A stretch of 64,000 nt of DNA from Moniliella sp. 'wahieum' (Eukaryota; Basidiomycota; Moniliellomycetes; Moniliellales; Moniliellaceae): the NCBI GenBank assembly GCA_003971905.1, contig RSEE01000049.1, forward strand, positions 434,001 through 498,000, written 5' to 3'. Numbering within the stretch: the stretch's first letter is position 1; each line of letters starts with the position of its first letter. The notes beneath the pieces were generated by a model that was not told the DNA's origin, ran no database searches, and saw nothing but the letters and a program-made list of their open reading frames with translations. Position numbers and translations under genes: made by a program. This document shows, one piece after another, positions 44,139-55,669 of the stretch.

Positions 44139-45748
44139 TTACGACGCCCACCCACTCCAGCCGAAGGTACACACGATCAGCACCCCCTGGTCATGGAGAC
44201 GCTGTGCCCGGCTCGCCCCGCCAAAATCGTCCTGCCCATACACGACAGCAGCGTCGAGCATGCGCAGTTCGTGCATCCCGGCCGCGCTGGCAGGCGGGAA
44301 CGGTGAGCAACGCTTCGATCTCAGTCCGATGCGTCTCACGTAGCGGTGAAGTGATGTGCAGCCGAGCGTCCGAAGACCGGGCAAGGAACTTGTGGGCCAC
44401 TGCTTTGATCCACACCGGATGAGCTGGGTCGTATACGCAATCGGCCGCTATGAGTACTTCAAAAGATTTTGGAGCCAATGTGGCATCGTGAGCTGTCAGG
44501 GGTGGCGTGGCTGTTGCAGTAGGCGTCCCTTGCCCTGTTTGTTGAGGAGTCGAAGGCAGTGTTTGTGCACTCGTGTTCCAACTGGTTGCCCCTCCTTCCA
44601 AAAAGGGACCACTGCGAATCCCGCTTGAAGAGGCATATACTTGGTACCAATCCAACGGAAGGACGGTCACGTTGACACATTGATCGTTCGGGTTGTCCGT
44701 ACGAAAGAGGGTGGCATTGTACTCTAGGTTGTCCAACACAGTAGGGTGATGATCGGTCAAGACAACCGATGAGCGCCTCTCGGCAGAGACTGCCTGTGCA
44801 GCGAGTGCCAACCCCACCAGCCCGGTTCCTGCACCAAGCTCCAACACCTTGCTGGGGAAAGAGTTTTTGCGACTGAGTAGTTCAGCGGCCAATAAGGGTG
44901 CTGACCCCCATGTACGAGCACCCAGGGCGTCATCGACCAGCGTCCCATCGCGAATGGTTACTTGCACGTCTGGTGAACTCTGTGCACCCTCCTTCTGCTG
45001 GGGGAAAACAAAGATGGTCGTTTCCGGTCCCGACGCTGTTCGAAAGTGAGCCAAAAGAAATCGAGCAAGTGTGAGTTACGCATGTTCGTCGGACCGATGG
45101 TGGTGTCGCAAACAGTACGGGGAAATGAGGACCTACCGGCTTTTCCAGCCGCACAAGCCAACAGCTCGGCGGCCCAGTCAATCAACTGATCCACTGAAAA
45201 TGAGGAGTTCGGATCCTCAAGTACTTGCAGTTTGCACGAAACGATGCGTTGGAGCCAACTCAGAGCAGTCCGATGCTCGAAAGCATCGTCGAGGCCAATT
45301 TGATGTTGAACTGCTCGGGCCGAAGCCTGGGCATCAATATGGTCCTGGGCAGCGCGGACAGTATGGGAGGCAAGAGGGGTCGGATCCAGTCGGGCCACTC
45401 GTCCGAAGGAACTGCTGCTCCAACGACGACACGGCGTAGAAGAGGCGCACCTGGTGCAGGCAGACCAAAGGCGCTACGCAGGCGAAACAATGCGGTAGCC
45501 ACAGCCGCTGCGTCCAGCGTGCGTCCGAGAGGGAGGTGGCGGGAAGGTACAAATGTATCCTCCACCCCCGCGTGCAATGCGTTGCTCGTCAAGAGGATCT
45601 GGAGGCTGGGCCATCTGCTATCGTCTGTTGCCAGCCAGTCTGGGCTATTGTGGGCTTCTGCTAGCTTTGGGAGGAGGCTGGTGGAGCAAGAAAAAAAAAG
45701 GTTTGGCGGAGCATGAAATTGAAATGTTGGTACATGCACACGTGACAT
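44139..45748 (-). CDS. Family-16 protein-lysine methyltransferase-like protein
   Basis: Rossmann-fold SAM-dependent methyltransferase of the METTL21/FAM86/EFM group. The N-terminal part (45748 or slightly downstream, to about 45150) includes WPSLQILLTSNALHAGVED and FGLPAPGAPLLRRVVVG and ends LIDWAAELLACAAGKA. An intron from about 45137 to 45043 (GTAGGT...TTTCGAACAG) follows. The catalytic part reads SGPETTIFVFPQQKEG, GARTWGSAPLLAAELL, VLELGAGTGLVGLALA (SAM motif I), VVLTDHHPTVLDNLEYN and VLIAADCVYDPAHP (family DxxY motif). Two-part architecture with an N-terminal helical region resembles FAM86/EEF2KMT, but the substrate is not proven. The most plausible end is the stop at 44141-44139 (QDDFGGASRAQRLHDQG, TFGWSGWAS), reached after a frame break near 44300. 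A T9 run near 45690 makes the start uncertain. Confidence 0.75.
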
Positions 45749-46481
45749 GGATGGGGGTGTGCGTTAGGGCCTGGCGCAGTGACTAGTGACTAGTGACTAG
45801 TGACGCGTGACGGCAGGCAGAGGAAAGCATAGCACTGGCATGGCTTCCCGGGCGGAGGGCATACCAGGCACCAGGGGTAAACTGCTTAGCGCTTGCACTG
45901 AACACGGCAACAAGAGGCTCAGGCCTCCCCTGAGGCTCATCTGAGGAGAGCCTGGACCGCAGCGCTTACAGATGGGCCCGTGACATGTGGCATGCTGACA
46001 CCCGCTGACAAAGGTGCCCAGTGGCATGTGTGGCGCTGCACCCCAACTGGTCTGGAGCGCGTGAAAATACAGCGACTTAAAGTGACTGCGGCACTGTGTT
46101 GCTTAAAACACTGCCGCTGTGCGGCGGGGATAGCTGGCCCCGTGCGAATATCCGAATGCCCGTCCGTCGCTACGAAGCGTACTGGTACGCCAAGGGCAAA
46201 CACAGCCGCTGTGGTAGCGTCGTAGCTGCAAAGCCCCCTCCGTGCTCTTCCTGGCCATGTCCTGGGGGGGAAGGCAGATCTGCGATTTGAAAGATACCAA
46301 CGGCTCTCGGGTGATCTGCTCGATTCACGAGGAGTAGCACTGTGGATCAGTAACCTTTGGCCAAAAGTGTGCAATAGTGCTCTTCTTGCCCCCCCCCCAC
46401 ACCCACCACCACCACCCCCTGCTTCCCATCGCCCCTCTCGCCTTCCTTCGATCGTCCCCTTCCACCCCGTCTCAATTACAG
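45749..46481. other. Intergenic region with ACTAGTG heptamers
   Basis: 45782-45809 is ACTAGTG three times, then ACGCGTG. No gene is supported up to the acceptor of the first visible cytochrome b5 exon. The missing first exon of that gene should lie here. A C11 run occurs near 46390-46400. Confidence 0.5.
45782..45809. repeat. Heptamer microsatellite (ACTAGTG)3-ACGCGTG
   Basis: Four heptamers in register. All consist of a palindromic hexamer (ACTAGT or ACGCGT) plus G. Confidence 0.9.
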
Positions 46482-46994
46482 AAGCCGAGCTGGCCAAGCA
46501 CAACACGGCTGCTGATTGCTGGATGGCCATTGGGGGAAAGTCTACAACGTTACCGACTTTCTCGACGAGCACCCAGGCGGTGACGACATCCTCCTCGCTC
46601 AGGCTGGCAAGGACGCCACTGAGCCTTTGAGGAGGTAGGACATTCAGACGATGCGAACGAACTCATGGTCCCGATGCTGGTTGGAGAACTAAAACTATCG
46701 GAGGTATGTGTATCAGTCACGCTGCCACGCCTTCTGCACTCACGCTCTCTCTACCTCATCCGACTAACGCATCTGTGACTTCCATTCGTATCCAGAAGGC
46801 AGGAACGTCCACGAGGGGAAAAGGGACCCAGCCAGCGTGTAACACAGACGTGAGTGCTTCAGTCTTGCTTGTATTCGGGGCCATGTTGACCATTTCCTTG
46901 TTTGCATTTCCATCCCTATCACAGTCTTTTCCTTCAACTCATTCCAATTTTGGTTGTGGCGGCCTCGTATGGATACCACCAATACTATAGCTAG
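46482..46994 (+). CDS. Tail-anchored cytochrome b5 (5' exon not resolved)
   Basis: ER haemoprotein that donates electrons to desaturases and sterol enzymes. The visible exon starts after a CAATTACAG acceptor and reads [19 protein letters not shown], then [23 protein letters not shown] carries the first haem His; the second is in [13 protein letters not shown]. An intron follows KLSE (GTATGT near 46703 to about 46795). The next exon encodes [11 protein letters not shown] before another intron (GTGAGT near 46852 to the acceptor near 46924). The last exon gives a hydrophobic tail [17 protein letters not shown] then HQYYS and TAG at 46992-46994, the expected C-terminal ER anchor. Frame breaks lie near 46540 and at the last splice. 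The start Met must be in an upstream exon that I could not place. Confidence 0.8.
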
Positions 46995-48434
46995 CGACTG
47001 TATTGGCAAAAAGAAACGCACACATCCAGCTATACCGATCCATCACGCCCATGCTGCCCATCTTTTCCGTGTCATGGCTCACATTCTGCCCTCTTCGAAC
47101 CTGTCTGCAAATTCATCTGCCGTGTGTTATGCTTCCACGACGTTAACATATAACGTGTCCAATGAAAATGCGTAATGCATACACGATGGACGGTATCAAC
47201 TTCAGGTTCTAACGGCAAGAAGGGAATGGTGAGCAGGACACCAAGTAACGGGAAATACAGACTGTGCATCAGCTTAACTCTTTTCTTTTCACCGATCATC
47301 TTCTGCTCGTATCAGAGTGTTTTACAATGTTTCGCCGATTGCCCCTCCCATCTTGGCACGGTGAACATAAAAGTATCACAGCCGCTGCACCATGCCAGGA
47401 GATGGTTCGTGTGGCGATTGCTATCCACCGCCCAATGAGCAGTCGTATCGCTCGCCTTATTAATCTGGAGCAGACGCGAGCCAACAGGAGTTTCGTTCAT
47501 TGCTTCGACGCCTTGACAAATCGTGGGGGTTGGAAAGCGTACCAACCAAATCCCCTTTGTATTTGGGCCGTATTTCCTCACCACAGGCGTCTTGCTGGAC
47601 AATGGGCACCTTCTAAGCGCATTCGTTAGCATTTCATCCGTCACCCCCCATTACCCGAATCCCACGAGTACTAGTCGCTTGGGTGCTGAAAGGAAGGACG
47701 GGGCGTAGTCTTCGTGGTCAGTAATGATGGGCTGCGCACACTCCAAAAAAGAGGGTGGGGAGAATATATAAGAATCTCATTAGAGCAGCGCTTGGTGGCT
47801 GTCCCATACTGTCCCCACCGCCTACAAGGTACCGTACTCCTCGTAGGTTACCCTTTTAAAGTGCCCAGTAATCGATTTCCTCTCGCCATCCTGTGGGATC
47901 TGTCCACCCTGGGACGAAACCGAGGACTCGCTGATTTCCATCGCAGCAGATAGATTGGAGTACACACAGTCCCCGTGCGAAACAGCAGACGGGCTCTCTT
48001 TGGTAGTGTAGTACATTCCGTACATCTGATGGAAACCATCGTAGCTGAACGTCCAACTTCCGCGCGGCTGTCCCACCTGTAAAAGGTGTGTGCACGACGT
48101 TCTCACTTGCCTCGGATCCACAAAGAGGGTGGTGGCAGACGTAAATGTTGAGGCTGTGTGATTGGCCCTACCCTACGAACTATGCGCATAGCGGGGGCAG
48201 AACATCATTGGTAGCAGTGGCGGTGTTGGCGGAGGCGGAGGCACTCGTTTCCCGGCCCAGCATCAGCGTCATCAGCATCATGCGGCGGAAAGACAGAAAC
48301 ACGCAGAGGACTGGTGTAGCGCCCGCACCCGAATTCCGCCCTAAGTTTCCGCCCCCTGGCAAAAACGGGGGGCAGACAAAAATCTTCTCTGCGCCGCTTC
48401 GCCGACGGCGGCTACCTCCAACGTACTGTGCACC
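46995..48434. other. Intergenic region before eIF3d
   Basis: No gene firmly supported. A minus-strand frame at 48121-47822 contains QPRGSWTFSYDGFHQMYG and might be an exon of an unrecognised gene starting near 48278 (MMLMTLMLGRETSASAS), but the two parts are not joined convincingly. The eIF3d promoter must lie near the right end. Confidence 0.4.
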
Positions 48435-50308
48435 ATGGCGTCCTTCAACATGCCCCCCTGCCCCCGGCAGGCACTCTCTTCGGCCCGCCGACGGAAGATC
48501 CTGCGTCAGATGTGCCGCAAGAACTCAAGGGCATCCCCTTTGCTCCTTTCGCCATGGCTGATCCCGTGGGCCGTATCGCCGACTGGAACAACATCCTTGG
48601 CCAGGGCCAAGACGAGCGGACGCGGCGCCAGAACCAGCGCCCTGCTGCGCCCACTGCCTTGAACGTTTCCACGGTCGGCAGCACTTTCGGTTACACGCAT
48701 GCCCAGGACGAGGCTACGTTCAGTGTGGTGAACAATGCCCAGCGCCCAGGCGAACGCTCCAAGGGATTCAGCACCCGCGGTGGAGCTCGGTCCAGCGCTC
48801 GCGGCGGTCGCGGTGGTACCAAGCTGGGCGGCGCTGCGCCCGTGTACAACACCCGTGCTGGAACTGCTACCCGCGGCAACGCTCGCGGTGGTCGTGGTGG
48901 CCGGATGGGTGGCGGTGGTGGTGGCCGCTGGCGCGATTGGGACCGGCCGCAGCGGACGCGTGAGCCGTCGGTTACCGTTCGTTCCGCTTGGAAGTCCGTG
49001 GAGGAGATTGAGTTTAGCCGGTTGGGCAAGCTGCGTCTGGACGTGCGTCCCGGTGCGACGCTCAAGCAGTATGGTGTGCTGGCCGAGTACAACCGGACCT
49101 ACGACCGCACCGCGACGGTTCGTACGCCGCAGCCGCTCAAGCCGGTGGATCGGACCACGTTCCAGTTGACCACGTCGGAGGACGAGGTGCTGCGACAGAT
49201 TGCTGCTGCTCCTCCGGTCTTCCCTCCGCCGAGCGAGGATGTGCCCATCTCGGCCGGATCGGGTGTCATGGCCTCCGCAGAGGGCCCCAAGCCGCATCGC
49301 ATCTTCCTCACCGACTCGATTCTGGCGCTGCTCATGTGTCTGCCCCGCTCGGTGTATCCTTGGGATCTGACCCTGACCGTCGAGGATGGCAATGTCTACT
49401 TTGACAAGCGCGACGGTGGTGCGTTGGACTATGTGACGGTGAACGAGAACGCGGCGGACCCTCCTCTGGAACCGGCGGAGCTGAAGGACGAGAAGAACGA
49501 GGCGAACGCCACGATTGCAGCGGCCACTGCGGCGGCGGCGGCCAAGAGCGACCCGATCAACACGCCTTCTTCCTTGGCGCTGGAGGCGACGTACGTGTTG
49601 CACAACTTTGCCTTCCTCGCGGTCAACGAGAAGAAGGAGATCAAGCTGCCCGATGGGGCGTACCCTGCGCCCCAGTCGGCCGACGATGTGGACCCGCCGG
49701 CGGCCGTGGGCTACCGGTACCGCCAATTCGACCTTTCTTCCGAGGCTGAGGACCCGATTCAATTGGTGGTGCGGACGGAAGTGGATGCCTACCTGCCTTC
49801 TTCGGCCGGAAGCAAGAAGCGCCAGCTGGTGAGTATCAAGACACTCAACGAGTTTGACTCTAAGGCCCAAGGTGCCGGTGGAGCGCCGGATTGGCGCACT
49901 CGTCTGGACAGCCAACGTGGTGCGGTCGTTGCGACCGAGATCAAGAACAATGCGTTCAAGTTGGCCCGGTTTGCTGCCCAAGCGATCCTGGCTGACTCGG
50001 ATGTGCTCAAGCTGGGGTACATCTCGCGTACCAATCCCAAGGAAGCTGGCCGGCATGCCATTTTGGCGACGCAGACGTTCAAGCCGCGTGACTTGGCGAT
50101 GCAAATGAACCTTTCGCTTGCGAACGGATGGGGGATTGTGCGCACGATTGCCGACTTGGTGCGCAAGGAAGATGGCAAGTACGTGCTTGTCAAGAACCCC
50201 AACAAGCCTGTGGTCAACCTCTACAAGGTCCCCGACTCCTATCCTGACGAGGAGGAGAGCGAGGAGGAGGAGGAAGAGGAGGAGGAAGAGGAGGAGGACG
50301 ACTACTGA
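48435..50308 (+). CDS. Translation initiation factor eIF3 subunit D
   Basis: The eIF3d subunit contacts mRNA at the 40S exit and can bind cap. The start ATG at 48435 gives MASFNMPP, the usual eIF3d beginning, followed by a frame break in C6TGC5 at 48454-48466: one C is missing, and with it the frame runs on through PPAGTLFGPPTEDP. After that the frame is open to the stop. Conserved blocks: GIPFAPFAMADPVGRIADWN; RGG-like low complexity (GGRGGTKLGG, GGRGGRMGGGGG); KSVEEIEFSRLGKLRLDV; LPRSVYPWDLTLTVEDGNVY; FDKRDGGALDYVTVNENA; LEATYVLHNFAFLAVNEKK; NAFKLARFAAQAILADSDVL; LGYISRTNPKEAGRHAILA and LANGWGIVRTIADL. A long Glu tail ends EDDY. Length (about 625) is a little above typical. No intron. Confidence 0.95.
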
Positions 50309-50579
50309 TTGGGAGGCGGATGAAGAGGTTTTGATGCAGCAATCTACTCTTCCCATTTGGTGACTCTATGCACATGTCCGCGTTTCTGGCCCAAGGTCCG
50401 CTTAGCTAGCTCTATAGATTGTAGGATTCCTCGTGCAAGCTTGCATTTTGCAAGTGTGCAAAATGGGGCACAAGTGGCCACTGCTATAGTCATCCCCTGA
50501 TACCCCCAAAGCGAGCGCCATTGCGGTGAACACATGAGCGGAGAAGTTGGATTATTATGAAAAGAGAACCCGACGAGAC

Positions 50580-52080
50580 TTAGACAACCGCAGCAACCAA
50601 CCCAACCGCAAGCCCCGAGGCAAGGAGCAAGACGTAGGTATGCGGAGCGAGCAAGGCCGAAGCCGGGCTTGACGAGCTGGTCGGTCCGGTGACCGCAGAG
50701 GAAGTACGGGAGGATGGGGAAGATACTGCAACCGCCGATGAGGAGGAGGGAGCGACGACGGAACTGCTCGTCACAGTCGACGAGGCAGAAGAGCTGGTGC
50801 TGGATGGAGCAAGGGACAGGGACGGTCTGGTGTTGTTCAAACCAAGACTAAACAGACGCATTTGGGTTTCGGGGTTGGAGTAGACTTTGTAGTCTTGGTG
50901 CGCCGTGTAAGCAAGGAAGGCAAAGCTGTGGTTGGCGCCCGCTGGGTTGCCTGGGATGCCATCGATGGATTTTTGGAAGTTGAGGCACCGGTTCAAGTGT
51001 GAGTTACCTTCGCATTGAGCAGCTGGATGCGTGTCTCCGGCACCATAGTCCGACAGGCCACAGACAGTGGTGACCTGCCGAGCGAAAAAAGTGGTAAGCG
51101 TAGCGTTTTTCGCGTTGGTGAGATTGGCAGAGTAAGTAGAATTTTGGTACGAGGGGATGTTACCGTCCAGTCCATAGGGCCATTCGGTATAGTTCCCGCC
51201 CGGTTGACAAGTCGACAGGTTGGTCACCGCAGGTTGATCCGTCACTTCCACATAGGCACCCGGGTTGCCAGAGAGAAAAGTCATGTAAGGATCTTGAACC
51301 GCGTTGGGCTTGCGCAGGACGGCGTACCGCTGGGTGAAGGAGCCCCCCTACTTGACCGGCCACGATGACTGAGTTCAAGTTGGGGAAATTGGTCTGATTG
51401 AAGAAGAAGTCGACCAAGAGATCAAGGGCATCAAACGCACTTGCATTGGTTGTGCCGGGACCAGCGGCCATGCTGCCATCGGACCACGATTCGAAATAGA
51501 CATCTTTCGGGCCAGCGGCGCCAGCGCTAGACTCGAGCGGGCTCATCCATGCCACCCCTCCCACAATCACATCTCCCATGTCCCCCCATCGTTTCGTTGG
51601 TAGCGGCACAGATGAGGGAGTTGCGGACCAGATCATGTAGCTCCACACATCCCGGGCCAAACCTGGGTTGACAGCGATAGCCCGTTTTACCTTGCTCCAG
51701 TCCTTGCGCTCAATATAGTACGGAACCACGGCGCCGGTTGCCCGGTCCAGAACCAAGTCGCGGTAAAAGTCAAAGCCCGTGACGTTGGGAAGCTGTGTCC
51801 AGCCAGTGTTGACACTGCCTACTGCCTCGGCTGCACCAATAAAGATGGTGTTGCACCAAGGGACCTGAGACGCACTGTCATTGCACCAGGGCGAGGTTGC
51901 CGTTCTGGTAGCCCGTTCCATAGTACGAGGCAATGGCCGTGGGGTCGCGTGTATTGTTGCCAGGCGTATTGCCGGGGCCACCATCTTGGCGGTGAACAAT
52001 GCCAGGGCGAAAGGGAACGGTAGAGCAGTGGACAGCGGTGGTCACGAAAAGCACAGTAGCCCCAGACGAGAGATGAGCAT
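50580..52080 (-). CDS. GPI-anchored secreted alpha/beta-hydrolase-like protein
   Basis: The start ATG at 52080 opens a signal peptide (MLISRLGLLCFS, then VTTAVHC after a frame break). Blocks: DPTAIASYYGTGYQNGNLAL, GFDFYRDLVLDRATGAVVPY, DVYFESWSDG and DLLVDFFFNQTNFPNLNSVI. A VAG(H/Q)..GG turn follows at about 51345, where a frame break blurs what looks like a GHSxGG nucleophile elbow. Then come QRYAVLRKPNAVQDPYMTFL, SGNPGAYVEVTDQPAVTNL and CLNFQKSIDGIPGNPAGANH. Many NxT/NxS glycosylation sites, a Ser/Thr-rich stalk (about 50830-50660) and a hydrophobic tail (YVLLLASGLAVGLVAAVV) indicate a glycosylated GPI-anchored surface enzyme. I know similar uncharacterised fungal proteins; the substrate is unknown. 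Stop at 50582-50580. Confidence 0.7.
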
Positions 52081-52862
52081 GGGCCGAGGGGTAGGATGGT
52101 GACGGAGGAAGCGGGCGGAGAGGCGAAGAGTGGCTCTATCGTCTTGGCCGCAGAGCAGCGCTATCCGGACGAGAGAATGGAAATGTGGGTTTGGATTTGC
52201 GAGCAACTCGGGCGGGAGAAGGTGGGGCGGGATGATGGATAGATATGCTGTGCGGCGGGTCAATCGACCAGCGCATGCTTCCGGCTTGGAGGCGGGCAGT
52301 CGGGGTCACTTAGCCACTGCCCCATGGTCCATTTTACGGGTTTGGGGCCAGGCCCTGCCACGCAATGGAGGCCTGGCCACATTCAAGCTTCAAGGTTTAA
52401 GCTTTAAGCGAGGACAGGCGAGGATTTTCGGAGTCTCGGTCTCAGTAACTCAGTACTCAGGTGCCTGAAGATCGGTCACGCGTCTGCATGATGTGGAGAC
52501 TGGGGCCCCAAGCAACACAGATTCTCGATTATCGATCACCAGCACCATGGTGCATGGGTGCCAGAGAGCTGCGCCTCAGGATCCAGGCTGAGTATATTGA
52601 GTACCAGTCCTGCATCCGAAGCCAGAGAAACGAAAGAAACCCCCAGCGCGCTCAGCCCGCTTATAGCCCAAGTATCCAACGAACTCATCAATCTTCCTCC
52701 CAAATATGTAAGAGACGGAACGCATATCCCGTTGGCCTACTATGCTCAGCCCCTCAACTCATTCTCTACACGCCAGGACGTATTTCACCTCTTCGCGTGC
52801 TAGGTATTTGCCCTGGGAAGGGGACCCGGCGCTAGCTGAAGACCCTGCTGGAAAGTAGTACA
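52081..52862. other. Intergenic region with AAGCTT-type heptamers
   Basis: Promoter of the GPI protein and 3' flank of TRM6. 52385-52405 is AAGCTTC-AAGGTTT-AAGCTTT in heptamer register. An ACTCAGTACTCAG word lies near 52447-52459. No gene seen. Confidence 0.5.
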
Positions 52863-54264
52863 TTACGGATCGGCGGTATGATCAAGGTAGCACACGAAGC
52901 GCATGAAGAGGTAACCCCCGTGGCCGAGGTACTCATCTCGGGGTGTGTTCGGCCTGGGAGGACCTGGTAGCGACGCAGCCACGGCTCATTGACTGTGACC
53001 GCAATGTAGTCGTGACAGACACGCATGCGCGCATGGGTTTCGACCAACGGCTGCAGGAACGGAGCATGGACCACAATGTTGGCCGAGCCGGCAAGGTAGG
53101 GCGTGAGCCGTTGGATGATCGGAAAGGGGTCGTACTCGGCCGAGGCAATGACCAGACCATCAAAGTTACCCGCAAACAAGTCTTGCCTCGTGGCTTCCAG
53201 GTGGGCAAACATGGTACGCCGACGCTTGAACTTACGAATGTCCCGCGAGTTGACTCGGTCCCCATGTGACGTAAGTGGGGCACGCGAATCGGTAGGGAGA
53301 CGCCCTCTGGCTCAAGTGGAAGATCAGGCAAGGTCCAACTAGGATCGACTTGGGCCCAATTCAGAACCCTGAGTACTCCATCCGTCGCCTCGGTGGGTAG
53401 GTTCATGTCCTTCATGATTGGATGGGCTGGCGGCGAGTCGGCGTCATGGATCAGCAGCAAACACCATCCACGCCCATCCGCTCCAAACATGCCGCCCGTC
53501 AGCAGTCCATTCGTCCCGTCTACAACAATATACCGCCCTCCTGATTGGATCTCGCCCAAAGTCAATGTTTGGGCCAACGAGTCAGCACGCAAGTTGCTCG
53601 CCGGTCGATCCGACGCAGGCGGACGCTTGTCAAATGTGGCCGATGCGAGCTGGTGGGCCGTAGGAGCACGCGGGACAAAAACTGTCGAGTGTTTCTCCGC
53701 CTTTTTGCGACGAAACTTTTCCTGGCTGTAGACGGTGCGTTTGGCGTACGAGGCACTGCGCTGAGCCACCAACTCGACCAATTTCGCGCCAGCCATTCCG
53801 GCTGCCTTCAAGTCCGCAATTTCCAGGCTCGTCAAAGCTTGTGAGTCATTGTCGTCGTAAATATGCTCGTTGGTAGCGTTCGTCTCGATCAACTGTTCAA
53901 CGGGCGTGTCCATCAGAACGCTGAGCTTACCAAAGCCGGCCTTTGCGCGCTGATGTTGCTTGGCCTTGTTGGTCTTTTTGCCCCGCGTCTCCTCCTCCGC
54001 AGTAGAGTCGGCACCCTCACCCTGCCCAGAAGCGGTAGGAATGATCTCGTACTTGAGGCCATACGGAAGACCAATGAGCTCATCGGCAGAAAAGCTGCCA
54101 AACTTGCCGAGTTCAATCGTCTTGCCTTGCTCGAGGACAACCGTTTTGGTGTTTCCAGAAGGAAGTTCGAGAATGACAGGCTTTTGGGCAGGAATGAAGG
54201 TAAGCCTTTGGCGTATTTCCTCGCGCGGACGTTTCTGGCCGACACGGATATCGTCGTTGCTCAT
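52863..54264 (-). CDS. TRM6: tRNA m1A58 methyltransferase non-catalytic subunit TRM6 (Gcd10)
   Basis: Nuclear partner of Trm61; the pair methylates A58 of tRNAs, including initiator tRNA-Met. The start ATG at 54264 gives MSNDDIRVGQKRPREEIRQR. Core: KTIELGKFGSFSADELIGLP and YGLKYEIIP, an acidic/basic insert, then NEHIYDDNDSQALTSLEIAD, LKAAGMAGAKLVELVAQRSA and SYAKRTVYSQEKFRRKKAEK, all strongly Trm6-like. Later DSLAQTLTLGEIQSGGRYIV, VDGTNGLLTGGMFGADGRG, DIRKFKRRRTMFAHLEATRQ, FDGLVIASAEYDPFPIIQRL and PYLAGSANIVVHAPFLQPLV appear. The end is STSATG, GGYLFMRFVCYLDHTADP, stop 52865-52863, after a break at the C5 run 52915-52919. A further break lies near 53235. The gene is divergent from uS15m, 232 bases apart. 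Confidence 0.92.
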
Positions 54265-54496
54265 GGCGGTGGCGGGGTGGTGGTTAGGGTGGTGCGGAAG
54301 AACGGCAGAGGGCGCGACAGGGGAGAGACTCGCAGCAGCAGCTTTTCCAACCCCCAAGGCTACCAGAAAAATAAGAGCGGAATTGGGGTCGGGCTGGGAG
54401 CCGTCGGAAAAAGGACGCTGACTTAGGTCAGCACGGGATGAACATTCCCGTGCGACTTCTGCTGCTTGACCGCCAGCCCCACTCGTCCTACTAGCC
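54265..54496. promoter_or_regulatory. Divergent promoter of TRM6 and mitochondrial uS15
   Basis: 232 bases between two start codons on opposite strands, so both promoters are here. No clear TATA box. Confidence 0.5.
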
Positions 54497-55443
54497 ATGG
54501 CGGCCGCGTCCTCGTTGCTTGGCGGGCTTGCCCGTGCAGTGTGCCTACGGCCACCAGTGTCTGCTCCATTTGGTGCGCGCGCCTTCAGTGCGTCGGCCCC
54601 TGTGGCCATCCTTCCCCGTGTCCTCAAGGCCAAGGCCATCAAGCGCACCAACTTGGAGCGCCGCAAGGCGACTGAGCAATTGCTCAAGCAGAGTGTCAAG
54701 CGCGACGCTTGCCGTGGCCACACCCTCACCCCCGAAGGGTTTGCTCTTTGGAAAATTCGGATCTCAAGTCCCTCATTCTCATCCCTGAAGAGATTTGGAA
54801 AGGAAATGTGCCTGCCTTGCCCAAGTTGTTGGAGGGCGACCCCGAGTCGGAGACCTGGACCAGTGTGATGGGCCGGCCGCAGATGCTCAACTATGGTCTG
54901 ACCAAGTCCGATTCGGAGTTCATATTTAAGCAGGTCCCCCAGCTTATGGCCGAGGACCGTCTGCAGGACTTCCCCGAGGCGGTGAATGACTTGGCTGACC
55001 AAGAGAGTCAAGCTAAGAGCGCTATGTTTACCGAGCTGCTCCAGACCGAGCAAGCAGGGGCAGAGACACTCTCGCGGATCTTGGATTTGCGCAACGCTTC
55101 GGGCCAGCAGATTGAACGGGAAAACTTGCGGCGAATTGTCAAGGTGTTTGGAGATGGTTGGAACGTGGGCTCGCCTGAGTGCCAAGCCGCCGTGCTGACC
55201 TATCACATGCGCCGCCTCATGGACCACCTGAAGCAAAAACGCAAGGACACTATTGCCCGTGTCCGTTTGGGTCACTTGATCCACAAGCGTGCCAAAATCC
55301 TCAAGTATCTCCGCCGCAAGAACTTGGCCGGGTACTATGCCCTTCTTCCCCGGTTGGGACTGGAGCCTCTGGGTGTCGAGGGCTCTCTCCCCATGCCTCC
55401 CATGGAAAAGATTGCCCCCAAGTACAAGATGACCAGGCGCTAA
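54497..55443 (+). CDS. Mitochondrial ribosomal protein uS15m (Mrps28-like)
   Basis: Component of the mitoribosomal small subunit. The start ATG at 54497 gives MAAASSLLGGLARAVC, a basic/hydroxylated presequence with FGARAFSASAP as a likely cleavage region. A basic segment (RVLKAKAIKRTNLERRKATE) follows, then after a frame break near 54750 a fungal-specific middle (LLEGDPESETWTSVMGRPQM, GLTKSDSEFIFKQVP). The S15 domain is classic: FGDGWNVGSPECQAAVLTYH, MRRLMDHLKQKRKDTIARVR, LGHLIHKRAKILKYLRRKNL and AGYYALLPRLGLEPLG. Stop at 55441-55443. Length of about 310 residues suits fungal uS15m. No intron. Confidence 0.92.
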
Positions 55444-55669
55444 AATCACATTCTACATCGCATCATCGATTAATGTCATCGACCTTAACGCCATGCATTA
55501 GCTTCATATTTTGTCGTTGAAGCCAGCTTTACGTTAGGAACGGCAGATGCATATGGTGAGGCTACGGCAACAGATGCAAAAACACAGCCAAATGATGTCC
55601 AAACTTAATGCCAAGATGACTTACGACACAGTTTATGACGCTACAAATAGCTAATAAGCTTGGATTGAC

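Noticed and set aside
48506-50356. A 616-codon minus-strand open frame opposite eIF3d.
   Set aside because: It is the antisense shadow of a GC-rich, codon-biased gene; the plus strand matches eIF3d along its whole length.
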